Source: CAYFTL01 sp964346145
GTDB lineage: Bacteria > Bacillota > Clostridia > Christensenellales > Aristaeellaceae
NCBI GenBank assembly: GCA_964346145.1
Contig: CAYFTL010000035.1
Span: 1-22,532, forward strand
Length of the DNA stretch: 22,532 bases
Direction: 5' to 3'
Program-made: the position numbers and the translations under genes
Notes under the pieces: model-generated
Databases searched by the model: none
What the model saw: the letters and a program-made list of their open reading frames with translations, nothing else
What the model was told of the DNA's origin: nothing
In this document: positions 8,024 through 14,582 of the stretch, one piece after another
How the letters are laid out: each line of letters starts with the position of its first letter
How positions within the stretch are numbered: the stretch's first letter is position 1

Positions 8024-9337
8024 TTAAATAAAAGCATTGTATATCGCCCTGACCGCATCCTCAAACTCGTCTGCATCCACACCCACAATAATGTTTAGCT
8101 CGCTGGACCCCTGGTCGATCATGCGCACGTTGACATCGGCCGCTGCCAAAGCCATAAACAGTTTCGCGGCTGTACCCCGCGCACGTACCATACCCTTACC
8201 GACCGTAGCAATCAGCGCAAGCCCATTGGTAATCTCTATAGAATCCGGATGGCACCTTTCGCGAATCCGTTCGATGAGCTTATCCTGATGGCGCTGCAAA
8301 TCCCGATCGGACACAATGACGCACATGGTGTCGATCCCGGTGGGCAAGTGTTCAAAGGAGACCCCGAATTCTTCCAACACCTGCAAGACACGGCGACCGA
8401 ACCCGAGTTCGCTATTCATCATTGCCTTTTCAATGCTTAAAAGCGCAAAGTTTTTGTGCCCTGCAATACCGGTGATTGTGCTACCGTATTCCAGCACCTG
8501 GTGATCCGGAACGATCATAGTTCCAGGGAATTCCGGATCGTTGGTGTTTCGAATATTGGTAGGAATTCCAGCTTTGTGCACCGGGAATACCGAATCTTCG
8601 TGCAACACAGTTGCGCCCATGTAGGAAAGCTCGCGCAACTCTTTATAAGTAAGCTGCTGAATCAACTTAGGGTTTTTGACGATATGCGGATCCGCCATCA
8701 AAAAGCCGGCCACGTCGGTCCAATTCTCATATACGTCGGCTCGGGCCGCTCCAGAAACGATAGCGCCGGATACATCCGAGCCTCCCCGCGAAAATGTTTT
8801 AATTTCGCCATTCTCCAAGCTGCCATAAAATCCAGGGATCACCGCATAATTGTGTTTTGCTAAACGTTCGGCCAACAAGTCGTTGGTCCATTCGCTGGCA
8901 AAAGCTCCTTGCCGATCAAACTTGATCACTTCGGCCGCATCAATGAAATCCCAGCCTAAAAACTTGGCTAAAATACGCCCGGAAAAGTATTCGCCGCGGC
9001 TCGCCGTGTAATCCGGGTTGTTCAGCTCTACAACTTTGCGTTTGGTTTCTTGCAGTTCAGGTTTTAAATCAAAATCCAAACCCAAACCTTGCACAATGTC
9101 CAAAAAACGCTGTTCTATATGGGCAAACTCATCGTCTATCGGCATCCCTTTGGAGGCCAAATGATGGCATCTATATAAACGATCGGTTATTTTTATGTCG
9201 TCCTCGCTCCGCTTGCCCGGCGCACTGGGCACCACGTAGCGACGCGCCGGATCGCTCATCACAATGTTTTTTACCATTTTAAAATGATCTGCATCCGCCA
9301 ACGACGATCCGCCAAATTTTGCAACTTTTATTCCCAT
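8024..9337 (-). CDS. lysC: Aspartate kinase (monofunctional, ACT-containing)
   Basis: Phosphorylates L-aspartate, the first step towards lysine, diaminopimelate, methionine, threonine and isoleucine. At 437 residues it is a monofunctional enzyme. The kinase domain starts with the AAK signature KFGGSS (7-12) and contains a SAPGKR stretch at about 38-43, ASRGEYFSG at about 112-120 and the FSRGGSDVSGA loop at about 187-197. Two ACT domains occupy about the last 150 residues, with the allosteric-site sequence DQGSSELNIIVGV at about 408-420, so feedback by lysine or threonine is expected. GGAGGG precedes the ATG. Its promoter lies at 9414-9441. The leader of about 70 nt is too short for a lysine riboswitch, so control is probably allosteric or at initiation. 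The AEC permease follows in the same unit. Confidence 0.95.
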   Translation of the reverse strand: MGIKVAKFGGSSLADADHFKMVKNIVMSDPARRYVVPSAPGKRSEDDIKITDRLYRCHHLASKGMPIDDEFAHIEQRFLDIVQGLGLDFDLKPELQETKRKVVELNNPDYTASRGEYFSGRILAKFLGWDFIDAAEVIKFDRQGAFASEWTNDLLAERLAKHNYAVIPGFYGSLENGEIKTFSRGGSDVSGAIVSGAARADVYENWTDVAGFLMADPHIVKNPKLIQQLTYKELRELSYMGATVLHEDSVFPVHKAGIPTNIRNTNDPEFPGTMIVPDHQVLEYGSTITGIAGHKNFALLSIEKAMMNSELGFGRRVLQVLEEFGVSFEHLPTGIDTMCVIVSDRDLQRHQDKLIERIRERCHPDSIEITNGLALIATVGKGMVRARGTAAKLFMALAAADVNVRMIDQGSSELNIIVGVDADEFEDAVRAIYNAFI

Positions 9338-9413
9338 GGTATTCCCTCCAAGCGCCTGATTCTTCTAAAGCGCCACAAAATAACACTCCAAATGACTAAG
9401 AGCATATTTTGAA

Positions 9414-9441
9414 GTATACTTTTTTCCGATAGGCGCGTCAA
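9414..9441 (-). promoter_or_regulatory. Sigma-A promoter of lysC
   Basis: On the minus strand TTGACG (9436-9441), 16 bp, then TATACT (9414-9419). Transcription would start about 70 nt ahead of the aspartate kinase ATG. Confidence 0.8.
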
Positions 9442-9505
9442 GAGATTCGATGCATGCTATACACATTCTTTGCATATCTTTTCATCAAAAGACCTACCGT
9501 ACCAT

Positions 9506-9529
9506 AAAAGCGGCTTCAAAAGCGGCTTC
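9506..9529. repeat. Tandem duplication of a 12-bp palindromic word
   Basis: AAAAGCGGCTTC occurs twice in direct contact (9506-9517 and 9518-9529). Each unit contains the palindrome AAGC-G-GCTT. It lies in the 345-bp divergent region between lysC and the Gfo/Idh gene, outside both predicted promoters. It could be a double binding site or simple replication slippage. Confidence 0.7.
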
Positions 9530-9602
9530 ACCTAGTCAAACGTCTTTTGTCTTCTTCGGCTAAATTCTTATGGAATATGGATCCTCTTCGGCGCATTTTG
9601 CA

Positions 9603-9631
9603 TTGAAAAAACGTTTTCTTCATGTTACCAT
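9603..9631 (+). promoter_or_regulatory. Candidate promoter of the Gfo/Idh gene with internal palindrome
   Basis: TTGAAA (9603-9608), a 17-bp spacer and TACCAT (9626-9631) form a moderate promoter. The spacer holds the palindrome AAAACGTTTT (9608-9617) within a wider GAA...TTC frame. A central CG flanked by A and T runs is typical of LacI-family and CcpA-type operators. It is plausible for a sugar gene, but the outer positions do not match a full cre site. Confidence 0.4.
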
Positions 9632-9682
9632 AACCATAATAGCCAAGAGATTAATTGTATACCAATAAGGAGGAGCTTTCGA

Positions 9683-10744
9683 ATGAAAAAAATTAAGGTT
9701 GCCATTATCGGTTGCGGACAAATTGCCCGCACCGCACACTTGCCTGCCTATGAGGCCGCCCGCGATCTGGCCGAAGTAAAGTACTTTGTGGACATTATTC
9801 CCGAACGCGCCCAGGATTTGTGCGCGTCCTACGGCGGTGGACAGGCGCTGGAAAATTATAAAGATATTTTAAACGATCCCGAAATCGAGTGCGTTTCTGT
9901 CTGCACCCCTAACGATGTGCACGCCCCCATCGCCATCGATTTTTTAAACGCCGGTAAAAATGTGCTATGCGAAAAACCTGCTGCCGTAAATGCTGAGCTT
10001 GCCGCTCAAATGCAGAAGGCGGCCGACGATAACGGCAAAATACTCAACATCGGCGTTTGCAATCGCTTCAACACGGCCGTGGTGAAGTTGGCCGAACTGA
10101 TTGAGCAGGGCGAACTGGGCAACATTTACCATGTGTATTGTTCCTTCCGTGCCCACCGCTCCATCCCCGGCTTGGGCGGTCCCTTCACCACCAAGGCCAA
10201 CGCTGGTGGCGGAGCCTTGATCGACTGGGGCGTACACTATCTGGATTTGATCATGTATTGCATAGGCGAACCCCAAACCAAGACGGTTTCGGCTGCCACC
10301 TATTCGGTGCTGGGCAAAGAAATGAAAAACTATGTGTTTGAAAACATGTGGGCCGGCCCACCCGATTATAACGGCACCTATGATGTGGAAGAGTTCGTAA
10401 CCGGATTGATCCGCACTGCTGGCCCCACCATTTCCTTGAATGGTGCGTGGGCTCAAAACATTGGCGAAAGTGCAACCTTCATCGAGTTCCTGGGTGATAA
10501 AGGGGGCATCAAGTTGCAGTATGGCGGCAACTTCACCCTTTATTCTACCAAGAATGGCATGTTGACCGAAACTAGCTACAAATTTGCTACCGAAAACATG
10601 TACAATGCCGAAATCCGCGACTTCTTGATCAAGGCTCCCCAGGGCATTAAAACCAAGGCCAACATTGATCATGCCATCATCACTTCCCAGCTGATGGACA
10701 TGATTTACAAATCCGCAGAACTAGAAGAAGAAGTTAAGGCATAA
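9683..10744 (+). CDS. Gfo/Idh/MocA family NAD(P)-dependent oxidoreductase
   Basis: Cytoplasmic sugar or inositol-type dehydrogenase of 353 residues. The N-terminal Rossmann fold has the dinucleotide loop GCGQIA at 10-15, the substrate/cofactor triad EKP at 97-99, and the C-terminal domain begins with the catalytic stretch GGGALIDWGVHYLDL, where D181 and H185 are the expected catalytic pair. AAGGAGG at 9667-9673, 9 nt before the ATG, is a strong ribosome binding site. It stands alone between a putative operator-promoter and a terminator at 10758-10791. Substrate cannot be read from the sequence; known members act on myo-inositol, glucose, glucose-fructose, 1,5-anhydrofructose and oligosaccharides. 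The codon use is rich in synonymous C-ending codons, like GAPDH nearby, which suggests high expression. Confidence 0.93.
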   Translation: MKKIKVAIIGCGQIARTAHLPAYEAARDLAEVKYFVDIIPERAQDLCASYGGGQALENYKDILNDPEIECVSVCTPNDVHAPIAIDFLNAGKNVLCEKPAAVNAELAAQMQKAADDNGKILNIGVCNRFNTAVVKLAELIEQGELGNIYHVYCSFRAHRSIPGLGGPFTTKANAGGGALIDWGVHYLDLIMYCIGEPQTKTVSAATYSVLGKEMKNYVFENMWAGPPDYNGTYDVEEFVTGLIRTAGPTISLNGAWAQNIGESATFIEFLGDKGGIKLQYGGNFTLYSTKNGMLTETSYKFATENMYNAEIRDFLIKAPQGIKTKANIDHAIITSQLMDMIYKSAELEEEVKA

Positions 10745-10757
10745 TTCTCCTATGAAG

Positions 10758-10791
10758 AAAGCAGGCACAATCGTTTTATTGTGCCTGCTTT
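10758..10791 (+). terminator. Terminator-like hairpin after the Gfo/Idh gene
   Basis: A perfect 14-bp stem AAAGCAGGCACAAT / ATTGTGCCTGCTTT (10758-10771 with 10778-10791) with a 6-nt loop sits 13 nt past the stop. The T tract behind it is interrupted (TTTGTTGTG), so termination may be incomplete. Confidence 0.75.
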
Positions 10792-11083
10792 GTTGTGTTC
10801 GCTCGAGCAAAAACTCAGAATATAAGCAGCGTGCATCAACCACCACACTGAATCGCCTTACTTATCCCCAGCAAAGCGCATCCTTGTTCTATTTTATTGC
10901 ATTGCCTCCTATATATTTTCTTGCATAACAACATTTCTTAATCAACATTCGCTCCATAAAATACCCATTAACCAAAAAGTCCTCCTATGGATTACAGTGA
11001 TATTATCTGACACTCGTGACAGAAAAAGGTGGTAGCCTTTTCTCTTATTTTACGCCATTCAACACTTTGTTTATTTTTTAACA
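10792..11083. other. Long AT-rich spacer before GAPDH
   Basis: About 290 nt with no supported large gene. It holds the putative small frame at 10889-10975, a near-palindrome at 11006-11023 (TCTG-a-CAC-tc-GTG-a-CAGA), and a weak hairpin AAAAGG...CCTTTT at about 11025-11041 followed by T-rich DNA. I recognise no riboswitch or known non-coding RNA. Confidence 0.4.
10889..10975 (-). CDS. Possible 28-residue small protein
   Basis: A minus-strand reading frame starting with TTG at 10975 and ending with TAG at 10889. An exact AGGAGG (10981-10986) lies 5 nt upstream of the TTG. The product is basic with a central CC pair (sequence fragments: MVNGYFMERM, IKKCCYARKY, IGGNAIK). A second AGGAGG occurs within its last codons. 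No promoter with consensus boxes is evident upstream on that strand and I know no homologue. It may be chance in an AT-rich spacer; the ribosome binding site is the only support. Confidence 0.2.
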   Translation of the reverse strand: MVNGYFMERMLIKKCCYARKYIGGNAIK

Positions 11084-11105
11084 TGTTCAACACCTTAATT
11101 GAACA
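11084..11105. promoter_or_regulatory. Candidate operator dyad upstream of the GAPDH promoter
   Basis: Perfect inverted repeat TGTTCAA-N8-TTGAACA, ending 19 bp ahead of the -35 box. The spacing of half-sites (15 bp centre to centre) and the location would suit an activator dimer or an upstream repressor. It does not match the CggR, CcpA or Rex consensus I know. Confidence 0.45.
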
Positions 11106-11124
11106 ATTTTTGCCTCTAGCTGCC

Positions 11125-11153
11125 TTGTAAAACCCTGCCATTTGCGTTAAAAT
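11125..11153 (+). promoter_or_regulatory. Sigma-A promoter of GAPDH
   Basis: TTGTAA (11125-11130), 17 bp, TAAAAT (11148-11153). Start of transcription near 11160, giving a leader of about 40 nt with TTGGAGG 8 nt before the ATG. Confidence 0.75.
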
Positions 11154-11201
11154 GGAAAAGGATAGAGTTTAACTTTTAATTCAAAATTGGAGGTAAGCAC
11201 A

Positions 11202-12218
11202 ATGGTAAAAATTGGTATTAACGGTTTTGGACGTATCGGTCGCTTGGTCGCCCGTGCCGCGTTCGACAACCCCAATGTTCAAATCGTTGCCATCAACGAT
11301 CCTTTCATCGATCTGGAATACATGGTGTACATGCTGACTTATGATTCCGTACACGGCCGCTTCAACGGAACCGTAGAGGTGAAGGGCGACAAACTCGTAG
11401 TAAACGGCAACGAAATCAGCGTATTTGCTGAAACCGATCCCGCCAACATCCCCTGGAGCCAAGCCGGCGCAGAGTACATTGCCGAAGCAACCGGCGTATT
11501 CACCAGCGAAGAGGGCGCTTCCAAGCACTTCAAGGGTGGCGCTAAAAAGGTTATCATTACTGCACCCGCTAAAGATAAAACCACCCCCATGTTCGTTATG
11601 GGCGTAAACAACGAAAAGTACACCAGCGATATGAACATCGTTTCTAACGCTTCGTGCACCACCAACTGCTTGGCTCCTTTGGCCAGCGTTATTAACGATA
11701 AATTCGGCATTGTGGACGGCTTGATGACTACTGTACACGCCACCACCGCCACCCAGAAGACCGTTGACGGCCCCTCCAAGAAGGACTGGCGCGGCGGCCG
11801 TGCGGCTTCTAGCAACATCATTCCTTCTTCCACCGGCGCCGCCAAGGCTGTGGGCGTAGTTATCCCCGAGCTGAACGGCAAATTGACCGGCATGTCTTTC
11901 CGTGTGCCCACCATCGACGTTTCTGTTGTGGACTTGACCGTTAATCTGGCCAAACCCACCACGATGGATGAGATCAAGAAAGTGATGAAGGAAGCTTCCG
12001 AGTCCGATCGCTACAAAGGCATCATTGGTTACACCGAGGACGCAGTTGTGTCGAGCGACTTTACGACCGATTCCCGCACTTCTATCTTCGATGCCACTGC
12101 CGGCATCCAGCTGACCCCCACCTTTGTTAAGCTGGTAGCCTGGTATGACAACGAATGGGGCTATTCCTGCAAAGTGGTTGACCTGATTCAACACATGGCC
12201 AAGGTAGACGCTCAATAA
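11202..12218 (+). CDS. gap: NAD-dependent glyceraldehyde-3-phosphate dehydrogenase, type I
   Basis: Glycolytic enzyme oxidising and phosphorylating glyceraldehyde-3-phosphate to 1,3-bisphosphoglycerate. 338 residues, the family length. N-terminal Rossmann loop INGFGRIGR at 6-14, NAD-selective D33 after strand 2 (INDPF), catalytic SNASCTTNC with C152, and H179 in the TTVHATTATQK segment. The conserved WYDNEWGYS lies near the C-terminus. The frame is open 15 nt further upstream, but TTGGAGG fits the ATG at 11202. Codon choice is strongly biased, as expected for a very abundant enzyme, and this bias creates a complete antisense frame. pgk and tpi, often linked in Firmicutes, are not next to it; the gene is flanked by its own promoter and terminator, so it is monocistronic. 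Confidence 0.98.
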   Translation: MVKIGINGFGRIGRLVARAAFDNPNVQIVAINDPFIDLEYMVYMLTYDSVHGRFNGTVEVKGDKLVVNGNEISVFAETDPANIPWSQAGAEYIAEATGVFTSEEGASKHFKGGAKKVIITAPAKDKTTPMFVMGVNNEKYTSDMNIVSNASCTTNCLAPLASVINDKFGIVDGLMTTVHATTATQKTVDGPSKKDWRGGRAASSNIIPSSTGAAKAVGVVIPELNGKLTGMSFRVPTIDVSVVDLTVNLAKPTTMDEIKKVMKEASESDRYKGIIGYTEDAVVSSDFTTDSRTSIFDATAGIQLTPTFVKLVAWYDNEWGYSCKVVDLIQHMAKVDAQ

Positions 12219-12235
12219 TTATAATTGGTTTTTTG

Positions 12236-12270
12236 ACACCTTATCTGCTAAAAACGGATAAGGTGTTTTT
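12236..12270 (+). terminator. Rho-independent terminator of GAPDH
   Basis: Ten-bp stem ACACCTTATC / GATAAGGTGT (12236-12245 with 12257-12266), extendable by two pairs, then TTTTT. It starts 18 nt after the gap stop codon. Confidence 0.88.
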
Positions 12271-12318
12271 CATATATTGATCATATTTGAAAATTTCGCT
12301 CTTTCATTGCTACAAAAA

Positions 12319-12356
12319 AATAAAAAAGGATACCCTGTTGGATATCCTTTTTTATT
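12319..12356 (-). terminator. Rho-independent terminator of the Mrp gene
   Basis: Perfect 14-bp stem (12319-12332 with 12343-12356, core AAAAAAGGATA) with a 10-nt loop. On the minus strand it is followed by seven T. It lies 18 nt past the Mrp stop. On the plus strand it backs up the GAPDH terminator. Confidence 0.85.
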
Positions 12357-12374
12357 TATATGAGAATTGCTCTA

Positions 12375-13208
12375 CTATTCTTGGGCTATGACCGCATTCA
12401 CCATAGAATCCAGCCAGTCGCCATCAAACAGTTCAATCATCCCGGCGTCGCAGGCTGCAGCCAATTTGGGATTCATGGGCAAGCGCGCCGTATTGGGAAT
12501 GTTGTATTCCTTGGCCGTTTCTTCGACTCTGCTCGGGCCAAAAACTTCAATTTTCTTATCGCAGTCAGGGCACATCACATAGCTCATATTTTCCACCATG
12601 CCCAAAATCGGTATATTCATCATCTCGGCCATATGCACAGCCTTTTTTACAATCATAGATACCAGTTCCTGCGGAGAAGCCACTATGATGATTCCATCCA
12701 GCGGTATCGACTGAAATACCGTCAACGGCACGTCTCCCGTTCCTGGAGGCATGTCCACAAACATATAATCTACGTTGCTCCATACCACATCGGTCCAAAA
12801 TTGTTTAACCGTTCCCGCGATAACCGGTCCGCGCCAAACCACCGGATCGGTGTCGTTATCCAGCAACAGGTTTATGGACATGACCTGTATTCCGGTTTTG
12901 GTGTTCACCGGCAAAATACCCATTTCACTGCCCATCGCTTTTTGGTTAAGCTGAAACATTTTGGGTACCGAAGGTCCGGTGATGTCCGCGTCCAAAATAG
13001 CGCTGGTATACCCTTTTCGGTTGGCTAACACAGCCAACATAGCCGTAACTAGGGATTTTCCCACGCCTCCCTTGCCGCTCACCACACCGATAACCTTTTT
13101 TACTCTGCTATATTCGTTGAGTTCTTCTAAAAAACTTGCTTGTCCACCTGCGCGGCTGGCACAGTCCGCCGAACATGTGTTGCAATTGTTGGAACAATTT
13201 TCCGCCAT
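12375..13208 (-). CDS. mrp: Mrp/NBP35-type P-loop ATPase, Fe-S cluster carrier
   Basis: ParA/MinD-related ATPase of the Mrp (ApbC/NBP35) family, thought to carry [4Fe-4S] clusters to client enzymes in the cytosol. About 277 residues. The N-terminus has a C-x3-C-x2-C-x3-C cysteine cluster (C5, C9, C12, C16), the NBP35-like extra motif. The deviant Walker A GKGGVGKS is at 45-52, the switch I DADITGPS at 73-80 and the switch II VDMPPGTGD at 151-159. The bridging CPDC (213-216) binds the shared cluster between two subunits. The frame opens at a TTG at 13259, but the ATG at 13208 is preceded by a purine-rich GGGAAGGGAAG site and starts where the cysteine motif begins. It is divergent from a gene for an Fe-S protein (13561-14490), a possible client. 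Confidence 0.93.
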   Translation of the reverse strand: MAENCSNNCNTCSADCASRAGGQASFLEELNEYSRVKKVIGVVSGKGGVGKSLVTAMLAVLANRKGYTSAILDADITGPSVPKMFQLNQKAMGSEMGILPVNTKTGIQVMSINLLLDNDTDPVVWRGPVIAGTVKQFWTDVVWSNVDYMFVDMPPGTGDVPLTVFQSIPLDGIIIVASPQELVSMIVKKAVHMAEMMNIPILGMVENMSYVMCPDCDKKIEVFGPSRVEETAKEYNIPNTARLPMNPKLAAACDAGMIELFDGDWLDSMVNAVIAQE

Positions 13209-13239
13209 ATTTAATGCTTCCCTTCCCCTTAGGTTGTTC

Positions 13240-13258
13240 TGGCGCACATCGTGCGCCA
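13240..13258 (-). promoter_or_regulatory. Hairpin in the mrp leader
   Basis: Perfect 8-bp inverted repeat TGGCGCAC-ATC-GTGCGCCA between the mrp promoter and its ribosome binding site. There is no T tract, so it is not a terminator. It could be an operator or an RNA structure that affects mrp translation or stability. Confidence 0.5.
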
Positions 13259-13310
13259 ATTTTCATTGCCTGCGCGTCAACAGTACATTAGATATTACGC
13301 AAACATACTT

Positions 13311-13339
13311 ATACTACACAATTATTTGTCATGCGTCAA
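13311..13339 (-). promoter_or_regulatory. Candidate sigma-A promoter of mrp
   Basis: On the minus strand TTGACG (13334-13339), 17 bp, TAGTAT (13311-13316). It would give a leader of about 95 nt that includes the hairpin at 13240-13258. Confidence 0.55.
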
Positions 13340-13431
13340 TGTTCGCCGACCTAGATTAAGAAACTGGCTCTTAAAAAATTTATAGCATTAACAAATTTAC
13401 ACAAAATTAGATTTACCCCTCGCATTTTAAT

Positions 13432-13455
13432 TCATATGTTGTATAATACATATGA
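13432..13455 (+). promoter_or_regulatory. Operator dyad wrapped around a consensus -10 box
   Basis: Perfect 8-bp arms TCATATGT / ACATATGA flank an 8-bp centre that contains TATAAT (13442-13447). A second palindrome TGTAT-A-ATACA (13440-13450) overlaps it. No good -35 hexamer stands 17 bp upstream, so the promoter may need an activator or be read from either strand. The -10 is oriented toward the QueG-like gene, about 110 nt downstream. Confidence 0.5.
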
Positions 13456-13560
13456 CTCAACATAAAACCTACAGATACAACATTGATTTTGGCAATACAT
13501 ACAGCATAAAGCTTCTTTGCCAAGCAATGCAACACAATCGGCATTGTATAAAAACGGAGA

Positions 13561-14490
13561 GTGCTTACAATTATCCAGGATTTTTTTGCCCAAGCGCACA
13601 AATATGGCTTTGATGAAATTCGCATCGCAAACCTCAGCGATTTTCCCGATTCCATCGTTAACTCATCCGCCCTGCCCAGCGCGCGCGGCAAGTTGATCAT
13701 GCTGGCCATGGCATACTCCCCTTTTCAAGCCGATATTAATAAGCCATATATAGATGCGTACTATCCCTGTTCCCAGCTTGCCTATATGGGAGCCAATCAG
13801 TTATCGGCATCTTTAAATGAGCAAGGATTTTACTCTACAACCCAGTTTTCTATCCGGCTAAAACCTGCTGCAGTCCATATAGGACTGGGGGCTTACGGTC
13901 GTAACGGACTGGTCGCAAACAAAGAATCGGGCTCCTATATGGCTTTGCAGGCCTTACTCACCGACGCTCCGTTAAATGGTAAACCCCTTGCTGCATTTGA
14001 TGAACGCTCGGTATTTGATTTAGACGATCAATGCACCGGCTGCAGTGCATGCATCACTGCCTGCCCTACCGGCGCGTTGGACGGCACAGGCTCGGTAGAC
14101 ACAAGCAAATGTCTGCGCGCCATGATGCTAAACGGTGAACCGGTTCCCCACCAATATCGGCTACAGATGAGTAACCGTGTGCTGGGCTGTGACATTTGCC
14201 AACGCCATTGTCCCCGGAACTTTTCTATAAAGAAACAACCGGTTCCCGATTTGCTTAAGAATGCCATAGCTATTGAGCTATTGCTAAACGCCGATACATC
14301 GGGGCTTAAGCCCATTATCGGCAGCAATTTCGCAAGGCCTATGCGCATTCAAGCCCAGGCATTGCTGGTGGCCGCAAACATCAAAGCTGTCGAGCATTTA
14401 GAAAAAACAATTGAGCTTACCCGCCACTCGAGCCCGCTGGTGCGCGACCACGCGCTTTGGGCTGCCAAAAAACTCGAACTCCTTTGCTGA
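13561..14490 (+). CDS. QueG-like epoxyqueuosine reductase family protein (double 4Fe-4S)
   Basis: Cytoplasmic iron-sulphur protein related to epoxyqueuosine reductase, the B12-dependent enzyme that finishes queuosine in tRNA. The N-terminal DUF1730-type domain (about 40-150) has the G-x-G-x-x-G-R-N-G-L stretch at 108-117. Two [4Fe-4S] sites follow: C158, C161, C164, C168 in CTGCSACITACP, then C184 and C210, C213, C217 in CDICQRHCP. After about 270 the chain is helical, with a short HEAT-like tail. At 309 residues it is shorter than typical QueG (about 380). Start is uncertain: the GTG at 13561 is only 1 nt from the GGAG site, while an ATT at 13570 has a 10-nt gap. No other queuosine gene is present, so it could be a paralogue with another substrate. 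Confidence 0.8.
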   Translation: MLTIIQDFFAQAHKYGFDEIRIANLSDFPDSIVNSSALPSARGKLIMLAMAYSPFQADINKPYIDAYYPCSQLAYMGANQLSASLNEQGFYSTTQFSIRLKPAAVHIGLGAYGRNGLVANKESGSYMALQALLTDAPLNGKPLAAFDERSVFDLDDQCTGCSACITACPTGALDGTGSVDTSKCLRAMMLNGEPVPHQYRLQMSNRVLGCDICQRHCPRNFSIKKQPVPDLLKNAIAIELLLNADTSGLKPIIGSNFARPMRIQAQALLVAANIKAVEHLEKTIELTRHSSPLVRDHALWAAKKLELLC

Positions 14491-14522
14491 ATCCAACCGG
14501 TTATCCGGTTCGATATATGAAG

Positions 14523-14542
14523 GCCAAAGCAAAATCTTTGGC
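14523..14542. promoter_or_regulatory. Dyad upstream of the glycoside hydrolase gene
   Basis: Perfect 7-bp inverted repeat GCCAAAG-CAAAAT-CTTTGGC, 27 nt before the AGGAGG of the hydrolase gene. A second short dyad, AACCGG-TTAT-CCGGTT at 14495-14510, follows the QueG-like stop. Neither has a T tract, so neither is a clear terminator. They may be operators for substrate induction or leader hairpins. Confidence 0.4.
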
Positions 14543-14582
14543 AACAATTCATACCTAGTTAACTACACCAGGAGGTAAGATT

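Noticed and set aside
9338..9413. Lysine riboswitch ahead of aspartate kinase
   Set aside because: The leader is only about 70 nt, far shorter than a lysine riboswitch, and no matching core or terminator is seen.
9965..10672. 235-codon minus-strand frame inside the Gfo/Idh gene
   Set aside because: Shadow of a biased, well-conserved gene on the other strand.
11181..12215. Full-length 344-codon minus-strand frame opposite GAPDH
   Set aside because: It mirrors the GAPDH gene, whose strong codon bias removes stops on the other strand. The translation has no recognisable domain.
12360..13028. 222-codon plus-strand frame opposite mrp
   Set aside because: His/Arg-rich shadow of a gene with clear P-loop motifs on the other strand.
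13452..13613. 53-codon frame starting with ATG upstream of the QueG-like gene
   Set aside because: No ribosome binding site, overlaps the QueG-like start in another frame, and has no recognisable features.
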